Assembly: GCA_041483135.1 (NCBI GenBank)
Contig: JBGPFE010000020.1
Coordinates: forward strand, 3,586-67,585
From: PALSA-1004 sp041483135
Lineage (GTDB): Bacteria; Pseudomonadota; Gammaproteobacteria; Burkholderiales; SG8-41
Direction of reading: 5' to 3'
Length of the DNA stretch: 64,000 nucleotides
Shown here: in pieces, positions 42,335 to 51,041 of the stretch
How positions within the stretch are numbered: the first letter of the stretch is position 1
Layout of the letters: every line of letters starts with the position of its first letter
Position numbers and translations under genes: made by a program
The notes under the pieces: generated by a model
Database searches by the model: none
Told to the model about the DNA's origin: nothing
The model's input: the letters and a program-made list of their open reading frames with translations, nothing else

Positions 42335-43431
42335 TCAGCCCGCCCGCAGTTTCTTGAGCAGGGCCGGGTCCGGATCGACGCCAAGTCCGGGGCCCTGCGG
42401 CACCGTCAGACAGCCGTTCTTGTCCGGCATGATCGCGTCATGCATCACGTTCTCCGCGAAATCGGCATCGTAGCGCTCGACCAGACTCTCGTCCGGCATG
42501 GCGGCGATGCAATGGATCGAAGCCAGGAGTCCCGGGCCGAAGTACGCGGAATGCGGCACTACGGTGACGCCGAACGCGTCGGCGAGCGCCATGACTTTGC
42601 GCATCTGCGTGACGCCGCCCACTTTCGTCACGCTCGGTTGCGCGTAGGTGATCGCGCCCGCCTGCAACATGCTTTTGAATTCGGGCAGCATCGCGTTCTC
42701 GCCGGCGGCGGTCGGGATGCCGCCCTGCGCCTGCACGCGGGCTAGACCCGCATGGTCCTCCGGCGGCCACACCGGCTCCTCAAGCCACTTGAGATTGAAC
42801 GGTTTCAGCTTGTGCGCCATATCGATCGCCTCGCCGACCGTCCATGGGCGTTGCAATCGACCATGATCGGAACGTCGGGACCGGCGGCGTCCCGCCCGGC
42901 CTTGACCGGCGCCACCGTGATCTCGTGTAGTTTGAGGTGGCGGTAGCCGCGCTTCAGCGCGCGTTCGACGTAATGCGTAACGGCGCCCGTATCGGTGTAG
43001 CGCAGCAGGCTGGCGTAAGCGGGCAGCGCCTTGCGCATCGAGCCGCCGAGCAGGCGATAGAGCGGGAGTCCGGCGAGCTTGCCGGCGATGTCCCACAGCG
43101 CGATGTCGATCGCGGAGAGCGCGTACATCGCGGGACCGTTGCGGCCGACGCCGGCGAGATTGCGCTGCAGCTCGCCGACGAGTGCGCCGATCGCGCTCGG
43201 ATCGCGGCCGACGCACAGCGGGCCGATGAAGGTATCGAGCGCGGCCTTGGTCGCGGTGAAGATGCGGTGACCGAAACCCTCGCCCCAGCCGGTCACTCCC
43301 TCGTCGGTGTCGATGCGCACGAGCAATGTGTCCATGCTGGTGCGCGGTTTCCCGCCCTGTGTCGGCACGACCTTGCCTTCGATGATCATCGGCATGTTGA
43401 CGACGATCGTTTCCACTTTCGTTATCTTCAT
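42335..43431 (-). pseudogene. Enolase-superfamily (mandelate racemase/MLE) gene with a -1 frameshift
   Basis: The N-terminal frame (from KITKVETIVVNMPMIIEGKV) runs to VDCNA and then derails near 42846; the other frame continues PWTVGEAIDMAHKLKPFNLK WLEEP, GENAML, VVPHSAYFGPGLLA to the stop at 42335. Adding one C to the run GCCC restores N-A-P-W-T-V. The joined protein has 365 residues, normal for the family, with metal ligands in VDCN, LEEP and GEN. It is either a recent pseudogene or a sequencing error in a homopolymer. Relatives dehydrate sugar acids or racemise/lactonise acids. Confidence 0.8.
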
Positions 43432-43432
43432 A

Positions 43433-43540
43433 TCGTCTGGAGAACGGTAAACGGTAAACAGAATATGGAGAAAAGCAGCACACCCTTGCCCCGCTTTCCC
43501 TGTTTACTATTCCCCATTCCCTATTTCCCTGAGATACACC
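43433..43540. repeat. GGTAAAC / GTTTACTATTCCCC word repeat
   Basis: CGGTAAACGGTAAAC on the left and GTTTACTATTCCCCATTCCC TATTTCCC on the right form loosely inverted arms with a 7-base period. It lies between the enolase-superfamily gene start and the end of the DinB-family gene, and enters the last codons of the latter. Confidence 0.65.
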
Positions 43541-44016
43541 GGCAGATCGGTAGTCGGCGGACGGGCCGGCACCTGGTAGAACAGGTCGGCGACGAAGCCG
43601 CGGTGATAGCTCGTGTGGTTGACGACGTGCAGCAGGATCTCGCCGCGCGTCATCACGCCCGGGTTGCCGCCGATCAGCGTGAATCTGACCTTCTCCTCGA
43701 GCGCCGCGTCCGTCAGCTTGTCGCCCCATGTGACGTACCAATCGTCGACCGCCTGCTGCACGCGCCACAGCTCGGGAAGCGGCGGATGGTCCGGCGTATT
43801 GCGCGCGGCGTAGCCGTGCCCGCGTCCCTCGAGGTGCGCCTGCCAGATGCGGTCGATCACGTAATTGTGGTTGAGCGTGTGGACCATGTTTTTGAACAGG
43901 CTCTTGCGCTCCTTCGTCGCTTCGCCGTCCGGCAGCCCGGCGACGGCATCGAACATGAGCTTGTTCGCCCACGCGTTATAGCGCGTGAGCATGCGGGCGG
44001 TTTGAGTGGTCAGCAT
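43507..44016 (-). CDS. DinB/YfiT-family metalloprotein
   Basis: 169 residues from MLTTQTARMLTRYNAWANKL, a four-helix DinB-like fold. Metal-ligand histidines fit the family: VHTLNHNYVIDRIWQAH (first), and VVNHTSYHRGFVADLF (the last pair). Members include mycothiol- and bacillithiol-dependent S-transferases and dehalogenases. No relation to DNA polymerase IV. Start at 44016; the open frame extends to 44268 across the divergent gene. Divergent from the MmgE/PrpD gene. Confidence 0.85.
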   Translation of the reverse strand: MLTTQTARMLTRYNAWANKLMFDAVAGLPDGEATKERKSLFKNMVHTLNHNYVIDRIWQAHLEGRGHGYAARNTPDHPPLPELWRVQQAVDDWYVTWGDKLTDAALEEKVRFTLIGGNPGVMTRGEILLHVVNHTSYHRGFVADLFYQVPARPPTTDLPVYLREIGNGE

Positions 44017-44179
44017 GGTCTGCCCCGTCGAGAAGGTATATGGGAGATTATCGCATCTGCGCAAGGCCGCTGCTCCCGGCCACTTACATCCGGCGCGTCC
44101 CCGGTTTCCTTTTCCCGGCGCGGGCCTTATGATGAGTTCTTTACCCGGCTCGCAGACCGGGCCATCCAAGGAGAAACCA

Positions 44180-45565
44180 ATGGCGGGCGGCGCGACAGAA
44201 GTGCTGGCCAAATTCGCGGCCACGCTGAAATACGAGGACATCCCGGAGCGCGTCAGGGAGTACTGCAAGAACGTGCTGCTCGATACGCTCGCATGTGCCG
44301 TGGCCGGGCATCAGGGCGAAGAAACCCACCAGGTTGCAGCGCTCGCGTCGGGGCTTGCACAATCGGCGGAAAGCAGTGTCATCGGCGGCGACCGTTTGTC
44401 GCTCGCCGGCGCAACCGTGCTGAACGGCTACCTGATCACCGCCGTCACCATGTGCGACATCCACCGTTCCACGCTCACTCATATCACACCGGAAGTGGTC
44501 CCGCCCGCGCTTGCCATCGCGGAGCGCGATGCGCTGTCGGGCCGCGAGCTGCTGGTCGCGTTGGCTGCCGGCTGCGAGACGACCACGCGCGTCGGCATCG
44601 GACTCGATTATCCGGAGTTTCGCAGGCGGGGCTGGCACGGGCCCGGCGTCATCGGACCGTTCGGCGCCGCCGCGGCCGTGGGCCGCCTGCTCGCCTTCGA
44701 CTCCGACACCATGGCGAAAGCGTTCGGCCTGGCGGGCAGCCAGTCGGCGGGCACTTTTGCCGCATGGGGAACCCCGACGGTCAAGTTCCATCAGTGCCGC
44801 GGTGCGCTGTCGGGATTGATGGCGGCGCTGCTCGCGCAGCAGAAATTCCTGGCGACGAGCGAATTTTTCACCGCGAAGGACGGCGGACTCTATAACACCT
44901 ACACGAACGGCGGACGCCCGGAGGCCGTGACCGAAGGTCTGGGACGGCGCTGGGAACTGGAACAGATCGCACTCAGGCTGTGGCCTTCCGCGTCCACCAT
45001 CCAGGGGATCATCACGGCGATGTTCGACCTGGTGGAAAAACACCAGCTTGATCCCGCCAAGGTCAAAAAGCTGCGCGTTGCCATGAGCAAGACCGCCGTC
45101 GACATGCATGGGATCTTCCCTCGCTACAAGGCGAAGTTCGAGGCACTTCTGTCCACCCATTATGCGGCGGCGGCGATCCTGCACGACCGCGAGTTGTCGC
45201 TCGCCCAGTTCGAGCCGGCGCGCTACGACGACCCGCAGCTGCGGCGCTTCGCAGCTGAGCGGGTGGAAGTAAAAGCCGATCCCGAGCTGACCGGTGTGCA
45301 GGCGCTGGTGGAAGCGGACATGGCGGACGGCTCGACCATCGCCGTCCGCTGCGACCACCCGAGGGGATCCCCTGAAAATCCTCTCACGCGCGCCCAGATC
45401 GAGGATAAGTTCCGCACCTATGCGAGGGCCCGGCTCTCCGATGCCCACGTCGAGCAGGTTATCGGCGCCGTGACGCAGCTGGAAAAACTGGGCTCAACGC
45501 GCAAGCTGATGGACATGCTGAGAGCGGGCGGCGAGCGGCGGCTGCGCAAGTCGGCGGCGGCGTAG
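44180..45565 (+). CDS. MmgE/PrpD family protein
   Basis: 461 residues; start MAGGATEV after AAGGAGAAACC. YCKNVLLDTLACAVAGHQGE ETHQ, LNGYLITAVTMCDIHRSTLT, RRGWHGPGVIGPFGAAAAVG and QSAGTFAAWGTPTVKFHQCR G follow the family closely; the C-terminal domain has KLRVAMSKTAVDMHGIF. The active-site details that separate 2-methylcitrate dehydratase from other lyases are not conclusive. It precedes a tctC gene on the same strand by 78 bases, in parallel with the MmgE-tctC pair at 14-16 kb. Confidence 0.9.
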   Translation: MAGGATEVLAKFAATLKYEDIPERVREYCKNVLLDTLACAVAGHQGEETHQVAALASGLAQSAESSVIGGDRLSLAGATVLNGYLITAVTMCDIHRSTLTHITPEVVPPALAIAERDALSGRELLVALAAGCETTTRVGIGLDYPEFRRRGWHGPGVIGPFGAAAAVGRLLAFDSDTMAKAFGLAGSQSAGTFAAWGTPTVKFHQCRGALSGLMAALLAQQKFLATSEFFTAKDGGLYNTYTNGGRPEAVTEGLGRRWELEQIALRLWPSASTIQGIITAMFDLVEKHQLDPAKVKKLRVAMSKTAVDMHGIFPRYKAKFEALLSTHYAAAAILHDRELSLAQFEPARYDDPQLRRFAAERVEVKADPELTGVQALVEADMADGSTIAVRCDHPRGSPENPLTRAQIEDKFRTYARARLSDAHVEQVIGAVTQLEKLGSTRKLMDMLRAGGERRLRKSAAA

Positions 45566-45570
45566 AAATC

Positions 45571-45633
45571 CGGGATTGAGTGATTTAGTAACCCAATCAC
45601 TTAATTGCTTAATCACTAAATCACCAAATCTGA
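45571..45633. repeat. GAGTAAC-loop hairpin repeat, copy E
   Basis: Stem AGTGATT (45579-45585) / AATCACT (45595-45601), loop TAGTAACCC, followed by AATTGCTT-AATCACTA-AATCACCA in 8-base periods. Begins 5 bases after the MmgE/PrpD stop and ends just before the tctC ribosome site GAGGAAG. Confidence 0.8.
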
Positions 45634-45643
45634 GGAAGCACGC

Positions 45644-46627
45644 ATGGATCGCCGGACTCTGTCATGCCTGCTGTTCGTTGTAATTGCGGCCTGCGCTTCG
45701 TGGCAGGCCGCCGCGCAAACGGCCGATTACCCCAACCGGCCAGTGCGGATCGTTGTCCCGCAGGCGGCGGGCGGCGGCGTCGACATCGTGGCGCGCGCAA
45801 TCGCGCAGAAGCTTACCGAATCGTGGGGCCAGCAGGTGATCGTGGACAACCGTCCGGGAGCGAACGGCATCATCGGAATCGAAGCGGTCGCCAAGTCCAA
45901 GCCCGACGGGTACACGCTCGCTGCCCCGTTCACTTCGGTCCTGACGATCAATCCTTTCGTGTACAAATCGCTTCCGTACGACGCGTTCCGCGACTTCGCG
46001 CCGATCATGCAAAGCGTGAACAACATCATCGTGCTCGTCGTGAACCCCTACCTGCCGGTGCGCTCGGTGAAAGAGCTGGTCGCGCTGGGCAAGTCGCGCC
46101 CGGGCGATCTGGTTTACGGCTCGTTCGGCGTCGGCAACCTGACCCACCTGGCAGCGGAGCTGCTCCGCATCGAGACCGGCTTGAAGATGGTGCATGTGCC
46201 CTACAAGGGCGAGACGCCGGCGGTCACCGATTTGATCGGCGGCCAGTACGTGCTGCTGTTTGCGACATCTGCCGGCGTGAATGCCCATATCAAGGCAGGC
46301 CGGCTGCGGCTGCTCGCGACCGGCGGCGAAAAACGCGCGGCGGCGTATCCCGACACTCCGACGATGGGCGAAGCCGGCTACCCGAACGCCTCGGTTACGG
46401 GATGGTCGGGGCTGGTCGCGCCGGCCGGCACCCCGCCGGAAATCGTGCAGAAATTTCAACGTGAAGCGGCGCGACACGTGCGTTCGCCCGAACTCGGCGA
46501 GCGTCTGATTGCGCTCGGCGCCGAACCGGTAGGCAGCACGCCAGAAGAATTCGCCGCCTTCATCAGAGCGGAAGCGGACAAGTGGTCGCGCGTGATCCGA
46601 GAAGCCGGACTTTCCCTCAGCCAGTAG
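45644..46627 (+). CDS. TctC/Bug receptor
   Basis: 327 residues; start after GAGGAAGCACGC. Signal peptide ends at WQAAAQT. Landmarks: YPNRPVRIVVPQAAGGGVDI, VIVDNRPGANGIIG, KPDGYTLA, LPYDAFRDFAPI, HVPYKGETPAVTDLIGG, YPDTPTMGEAGYPN and APAGTPPEIV. Directly downstream of an MmgE/PrpD gene, from which it is separated only by hairpin repeat E. Co-transcription and a shared substrate are likely. Confidence 0.92.
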   Translation: MDRRTLSCLLFVVIAACASWQAAAQTADYPNRPVRIVVPQAAGGGVDIVARAIAQKLTESWGQQVIVDNRPGANGIIGIEAVAKSKPDGYTLAAPFTSVLTINPFVYKSLPYDAFRDFAPIMQSVNNIIVLVVNPYLPVRSVKELVALGKSRPGDLVYGSFGVGNLTHLAAELLRIETGLKMVHVPYKGETPAVTDLIGGQYVLLFATSAGVNAHIKAGRLRLLATGGEKRAAAYPDTPTMGEAGYPNASVTGWSGLVAPAGTPPEIVQKFQREAARHVRSPELGERLIALGAEPVGSTPEEFAAFIRAEADKWSRVIREAGLSLSQ

Positions 46628-46639
46628 CGACCGAGGCGA

Positions 46640-47185
46640 TCAGACCAGAGGCAATTGCGCGCCGCCGTTGTACATCACCTTCCCCGCTACGATGCGCGCT
46701 ACCGGATTCAGCGCGTGCGTCCCGGGCGCTCCGGCGCCTATCAGATGCCGCACTTCGACGCCGCGCGCAACCAGGCTGTCGGATATCAAATAGCGATGGC
46801 ACTGCCACGGCAGCCGCTCGGCGCACATGATCGCCATCCGTTCCGTTTTACCGCGCTCGACTAACTGCTCAAGCGCCGATGCAAATTCCGGCGTACTCAT
46901 GTGGTCGGCGTACGCGCGGAAGCTCTCGTTTCTGAGCGCAACGTGCGGAGAGCCTGCGCGCGGCCTGCGCCTGCCGCCTAGCGCTTCGCCCTCCCACATG
47001 TAACGAATGCCCGCCTCCGCCAACGACATTGCAAGCGCTTCCTGCGCAAACTGCGGATGCCTCCTCGACGCGGGATAAGCGCGCACGTCAACCAATAGCC
47101 CGATCCCGGCTGTTTTGAGTAACTGCACGAAATCCTCGCCACTGCGATTGCCGTGGCCGATGGTATAGAGCGTGACGCTTTCCAA
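46640..47185 (-). CDS. DUF488 family protein
   Basis: 181 residues: TLYTIGHGNRSGEDFVQLLK, LLVDVRAYPASRRHPQF and then the Cys-x-Glu stretch MCAERLPWQCHRYLISDSLV. This is the DUF488 signature, with conserved Cys and His of unknown function, possibly nucleic-acid or metal related. First codons overlap nothing; the gene follows the SAM hydrolase on the same strand by 21 bases. Confidence 0.88.
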   Translation of the reverse strand: MESVTLYTIGHGNRSGEDFVQLLKTAGIGLLVDVRAYPASRRHPQFAQEALAMSLAEAGIRYMWEGEALGGRRRPRAGSPHVALRNESFRAYADHMSTPEFASALEQLVERGKTERMAIMCAERLPWQCHRYLISDSLVARGVEVRHLIGAGAPGTHALNPVARIVAGKVMYNGGAQLPLV

Positions 47186-47206
47186 TCCTCGATCCTCAAT
47201 CCCTGC

Positions 47207-47938
47207 TCAGGCGCCGATTCCTACCTGCTGCCCGACTTTGAGGGCCAGTTTCTCCGCTGCATTGCAGGCGTTGCCGGCGATCTCGACCAGGCCCAGGCTG
47301 TTTTCGTACCAGAATACATCGCCCGTCGATACCTCCGAAAAAACGCGTGCATGATCGAGCCACTTGCCGCCCACGACGATGCGCGTGTCGCGCGGCAGCC
47401 CCTGCGCGCGCAGGCCGGTGAAGGCGTTCCCGTAATGGTCGACGTAAATGATTTCGCCGAGGTCGGTGCCGCCGAATTCTACGCCGAGCCGCGCGGTCGG
47501 AGTGGCTTTACCGGCGGGAAATTCGCCGCGGGCGATTGCCGCGACGACGGGTGCGAACAGGTCGCGGCCATGAAACGATTCGGACAGCTGCTCCGGCTGC
47601 CAGATGATGCGCCAGTTAGCGCAAACCCGGGCGCGCGCGGCAAGCACCGACAACAAGCCGTTGTCGGGCCCGGCAAACCAGCGCTCATCGGCGTTGAGCG
47701 CGACAGCGCCACGCGTGCCCCCGACACCGGGATCGACCACCGCCAGCGTCACGCTGCCGTGAGGGATTTGCGCAGCACACGCGGCGAGCAGATGCGCGCT
47801 CGCCCGCACGTCGAACGCCGGTGCTTCGTGCAGCAGGTCGATCACCGCCACGCCGGGTGCCTGCTGTTGCAGCACTGCCTTGACCTGACCGACGTATATG
47901 TCGGCCACGCCGAAGTCGGTGAACAGAAATATGCTCAT
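47207..47938 (-). CDS. S-adenosyl-L-methionine hydrolase (DUF62/SAM hydroxide adenosyltransferase)
   Basis: 243 residues beginning IFLFTDFGVADIYVGQVKAV; the FTDFG aspartate is the catalytic residue. HEAPAFDVRASAHLL, VTLAVVDPGVGGTRGAVAL and GPDNGLLS are further family signatures; a C-terminal beta-barrel has YVDHYGNAFTGL. Relatives hydrolyse SAM to adenosine and methionine. Its ATG overlaps the stop of the upstream M15 peptidase gene (ATGA). Confidence 0.9.
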   Translation of the reverse strand: MSIFLFTDFGVADIYVGQVKAVLQQQAPGVAVIDLLHEAPAFDVRASAHLLAACAAQIPHGSVTLAVVDPGVGGTRGAVALNADERWFAGPDNGLLSVLAARARVCANWRIIWQPEQLSESFHGRDLFAPVVAAIARGEFPAGKATPTARLGVEFGGTDLGEIIYVDHYGNAFTGLRAQGLPRDTRIVVGGKWLDHARVFSEVSTGDVFWYENSLGLVEIAGNACNAAEKLALKVGQQVGIGA

Positions 47939-48666
47939 GCCGGGGCGGCTCCGCGCGCGACACTGTGCGCGGCGAGCACTCGCCTCGCGGCGGCGTCATC
48001 GATGTTGGCGACGTAATCGCGGAACAAGCCGGGCAGCCGCGCAAGCACCGCCGCCTTGCCGAGCAAATCGGCATCGCGTATCGCGGCGGCCAGCAGCTCC
48101 TCGCCGAGCTGTTGCAGCGCCGGCACGGCAACCGGCGCATAACTGAGATGCCAGGGCTCGGAAAACACGCCGCCGCGATATTCACGGTAGGGCCTGAAAA
48201 AACCGAAGCGCGCGACGTTGGCGGAAAGCCACCGGTGCAGTCTCTCGAACACGCCGCCAGGCTCCACCTCCTGCGGGAGCAGCTGCACGCGGTATGCGGG
48301 CGGCAGCGCCGCGCGATCGATGACATCGAGGTCGGACCCCCAGTGGTGCCGGCTCGCGCCAGGCAGCGCGCTCCAGCACAGGATCCCGTCGATCAGTTGC
48401 TGGTCATCAAGACCCGCGCGATCGCGCACGTTGCCGCGTTCGTCGTACAACGGCCGCTCGCCGCGGAATTTCTGGTTCCAGATCCGGCACTGGGTGTCGA
48501 AATCGCGGAAGCCGCTGAAAATCGACAAATCAATGCCCTCGCGCGCCGCCGCCTCGCGCATGGCGAGAAACGGCCCGATCGCTGCGGGATGCAGCGCCGC
48601 TCCCAGATCGTCGCGCTGCACGACGTGCGTGCGCGCGCGTCCCGTCAATTCCAATTCGTCAAGCAT
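47935..48666 (-). CDS. M15-family D-Ala-D-Ala carboxypeptidase-like protein
   Basis: 243 residues. SIFSGFRDFDTQCRIWNQKF, GASRHHWGSDLDVIDR (His and Asp zinc ligands) and FSEPWHLSYA (catalytic Glu and last zinc His) are the M15B/VanY signature. No signal peptide is evident, which is unusual for a cell-wall peptidase and suggests either a cytoplasmic role or a missed start. Four-base overlap with the SAM hydrolase gene; DUF488, SAM hydrolase and this peptidase form a three-gene operon. Confidence 0.86.
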   Translation of the reverse strand: MLDELELTGRARTHVVQRDDLGAALHPAAIGPFLAMREAAAREGIDLSIFSGFRDFDTQCRIWNQKFRGERPLYDERGNVRDRAGLDDQQLIDGILCWSALPGASRHHWGSDLDVIDRAALPPAYRVQLLPQEVEPGGVFERLHRWLSANVARFGFFRPYREYRGGVFSEPWHLSYAPVAVPALQQLGEELLAAAIRDADLLGKAAVLARLPGLFRDYVANIDDAAARRVLAAHSVARGAAPA

Positions 48667-48832
48667 TGCGGATCGCCGGATAGCACCATGCGTAATTATG
48701 GAACAAGATGCCCACCGGTGGGACAGACCCGGGTAAACATAGTAACTAACACCGTGCCGGCTCGCGGCGTTGACGCGAGCTTAACGCAAGCAGACGCATC
48801 GAACACGCCGAAATTCCGCTTCCGGAAATAAA

Positions 48833-48857
48833 AAAAGCCGGCGCGGGGCCGGCTTTT
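48833..48857 (-). terminator. Intrinsic terminator of the alpha operon
   Basis: AAAAGCCGGC (48833-48842) and GCCGGCTTTT (48848-48857) form a perfect 10-bp hairpin with a five-base loop. Read on the minus strand after rplQ, the stem is followed by TTTTTTTA. It works in both orientations, since an A-run on one side is a T-run on the other. Confidence 0.9.
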
Positions 48858-48876
48858 CAAAATATCGCGGTTATTG

Positions 48877-49281
48877 TCAAGCCGCCTTGACAGGCGCTTT
48901 TTGTTTCTTGTCCTCAGCAACCTCCGGACGGTCGAGCAACTCGACCAGTGCCATCGGAGCGTTATCCCCCTTCCGAAAACCGTACTTCAGTATGCGCAGA
49001 TAGCCGCCGCTGCGCTTGGCGTAGCGCGGCCCGAGTTCGCCAAACAGCTTGGTCACGATGTCGCGGTCGCGCAGGCGGTCGAACGCAAGCCGGCGGTTGG
49101 CCAGCGACGGCGATTTGCCGAGCGTGATGATCGGCTCGGCGACCCGGCGCAGCTCCTTCGCCTTGGGCAATGTGGTCTTGATTACCTCGTGCCGCAGCAG
49201 GGACACGGTCATGTTGCGCAGCATCGCCAGGCGATGGCTGCTGGTGCGATTGAGCTTGCGCAGACCTAAGCGATGACGCAT
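48877..49281 (-). CDS. rplQ: Ribosomal protein L17
   Basis: 134 residues starting RHRLGLRKLNRTSSHRLAML and containing EVIKTTLPKAKELRRVAEPI IT, typical of L17. The tail KKQKAPVKAA is short and basic. Large-subunit protein bound to 23S rRNA near the exit tunnel. Last gene of the alpha operon, 13 bases after rpoA. Confidence 0.97.
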   Translation of the reverse strand: MRHRLGLRKLNRTSSHRLAMLRNMTVSLLRHEVIKTTLPKAKELRRVAEPIITLGKSPSLANRRLAFDRLRDRDIVTKLFGELGPRYAKRSGGYLRILKYGFRKGDNAPMALVELLDRPEVAEDKKQKAPVKAA

Positions 49282-49294
49282 GAGGGTTCCCCGT

Positions 49295-50293
49295 TCAGAC
49301 CTTTTCGAGACCGACCGGCGGCCAGTTCTCGAGCCGCATGCCGAGCGTCAGGCCCCGCGACGCGAGCACTTCCTTGATCTCGTTGAGCGATTTGCGGCCG
49401 AGGTTCGGTGTTTTCAGCAGTTCGGTCTCGGTGCGCTGGATCAGATCGCCGATGTAATAGATATTTTCCGCTTTCAGGCAGTTGGCCGAGCGCACGGTGA
49501 GTTCGAGATCATCAACTGGCCTGAGCAGGATCGGGTCGATCTGCTGGGCTTTCGGCTGCTCGACCTGCACCGGCGTGCCCTTGAGATCGGCAAACACCAC
49601 CAGCTGGTCGACCAGGATGCGCGCTGCGTAGCGGATCGCTTCTTCGGGCTCGATCACGCCGTTGGTTTCGATGTCGACGATCAGCTTGTCGAGGTCGGTA
49701 CGCTGTTCGACGCGCGCCGAATCGACCTGGTAGCTGACGCGGCGCACCGGGCTGTACGAGGCGTCCAGCACGATGCTGCCCACCGCGCGGCTGGTGGCGG
49801 CGCCTTCCAGCGGCTCGCCGCGGCTCGTGCGCACCGCCGCCGGCACGTAGCCGCGGCCGTGTTCGACCTTGATCTGCATGTCGAGCTTGCCGCCCGCGGT
49901 CAGATGCGCGATCACGTGGTCGGGATTGACGATTTCGACGTCGTGCATCGGCTCGATGTCGCCCGCGGTCACCACGCCCTCGCCCTGCTTCTTGAGCGTC
50001 AGCATCGCTTCCTCGCGGTTGTGCAATTTCAGCACGATGCCCTTGAGGTTGAGCAGAATGTCGACCACGTCTTCCTGCACGCCGTCGATTGTCGAGTATT
50101 CGTGCAGCACGCCGCTCATTTTGACTTCGGTAGCGGCATAGCCGGGCATCGACGACAGCAGGATGCGGCGCAGCGCGTTGCCGAGCGTGTGTCCGTAGCC
50201 GCGCTCGAACGGTTCCATCGTCACCTTGGCGTGGAACGGTGAAATGTTCTGCACGTCGATGATGCGAGGCTTAAGAAAAGTACTGCTTTGCAT
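49295..50293 (-). CDS. rpoA: RNA polymerase alpha subunit
   Basis: 332 residues. The N-terminal domain (LKPRIIDVQNISPFHAKVTM, FERGYGHTLGNALRRILLSS MPG) is the dimerisation and assembly part; the C-terminal domain (LTVRSANCLKAENIYYIGDL, GRKSLNEIKEVLASRGLTLG) binds UP elements and activators. Standard length and position after rpsD. No internal anomaly seen. Confidence 0.98.
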   Translation of the reverse strand: MQSSTFLKPRIIDVQNISPFHAKVTMEPFERGYGHTLGNALRRILLSSMPGYAATEVKMSGVLHEYSTIDGVQEDVVDILLNLKGIVLKLHNREEAMLTLKKQGEGVVTAGDIEPMHDVEIVNPDHVIAHLTAGGKLDMQIKVEHGRGYVPAAVRTSRGEPLEGAATSRAVGSIVLDASYSPVRRVSYQVDSARVEQRTDLDKLIVDIETNGVIEPEEAIRYAARILVDQLVVFADLKGTPVQVEQPKAQQIDPILLRPVDDLELTVRSANCLKAENIYYIGDLIQRTETELLKTPNLGRKSLNEIKEVLASRGLTLGMRLENWPPVGLEKV

Positions 50294-50402
50294 GGCTTAT
50301 TCCTCTAACAATTGCGGAAACCCGGGTCAGGTTTTCCCCAACCGAAGTTTCCCCTGGTTTGGGGTTCTACAAAAAGGGCGCCGCCCCCTGCTCAAATATT
50401 CC

Positions 50403-51029
50403 TTATTTCGAATAAAGCTCGACCACCAGCGATTCGTTGATGGTGGAGGGCAGATCGGTGCGTTGCGGCAGGCTCTTGTATTTGCCTTTCAGCGCGGCGG
50501 CGTCGACTTCGAGCCATTCCGGATAACCGCGGCTGGAGGCGGCTTCGACCGCCGCCTTGATGCGCAGATGTTCCTTGGCCTTGGCGACGACTTCCACCAT
50601 GTCACCCGGCCGCAACTGATAGGACGGGATGTTGACGCGCTTGCCGTTCACCAGGATCGCGTTGTGACGCACGATCTGGCGTGCTTCCGAGCGCGAGGCG
50701 CCGAAGCCCATCTTGTAGGCAATGTTGTCGAGCCGCGACTCGAGCATCTGCAGCAGGGTTTCGCCGGTGACGCCCTTCTTCTGCTCCGCGGCATGATAGG
50801 TATTGCGGAACTGGCGCTCGAGCAGGCCATAGATGCGGCGCAGCTTCTGCTTTTCACGCAACTGCACGCCGTAACCCGACAGCCGGGTGTTTTTCTGGCC
50901 ATGCTGTCCGGGCGGATAGTTGCGGCGCTCGATCGCGCACTTGTCGGTAAAGCACTTGTCGCCTTTGAGGAACAGCTTCTCGCCCTCGCGGCGGCATTGG
51001 CGGCATTTTGCGTCAAGATTTCTTGCCAC
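50403..51029 (-). CDS. rpsD: Ribosomal protein S4
   Basis: 208 residues: RNLDAKCRQCRREGEKLFLK, PGQHGQKNTRLSGYGVQLRE KQKLRRIYG and the S4 RNA-binding domain RLDNIAYKMGFGASRSEARQ. The N-terminal Cys pair is retained. S4 initiates small-subunit assembly and, in E. coli, represses the alpha operon. A 109-base gap before rpoA contains a GC hairpin (GGGCGCCGCCCC) that may be a regulatory stem. Confidence 0.98.
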   Translation of the reverse strand: MARNLDAKCRQCRREGEKLFLKGDKCFTDKCAIERRNYPPGQHGQKNTRLSGYGVQLREKQKLRRIYGLLERQFRNTYHAAEQKKGVTGETLLQMLESRLDNIAYKMGFGASRSEARQIVRHNAILVNGKRVNIPSYQLRPGDMVEVVAKAKEHLRIKAAVEAASSRGYPEWLEVDAAALKGKYKSLPQRTDLPSTINESLVVELYSK

Positions 51030-51041
51030 AGCCAGTTCTCC

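Noticed and set aside
43507..44016. DNA polymerase DinB by name
   Set aside because: This is the unrelated DinB/YfiT four-helix metalloprotein family; the true polymerase gene is at 21997-23199.
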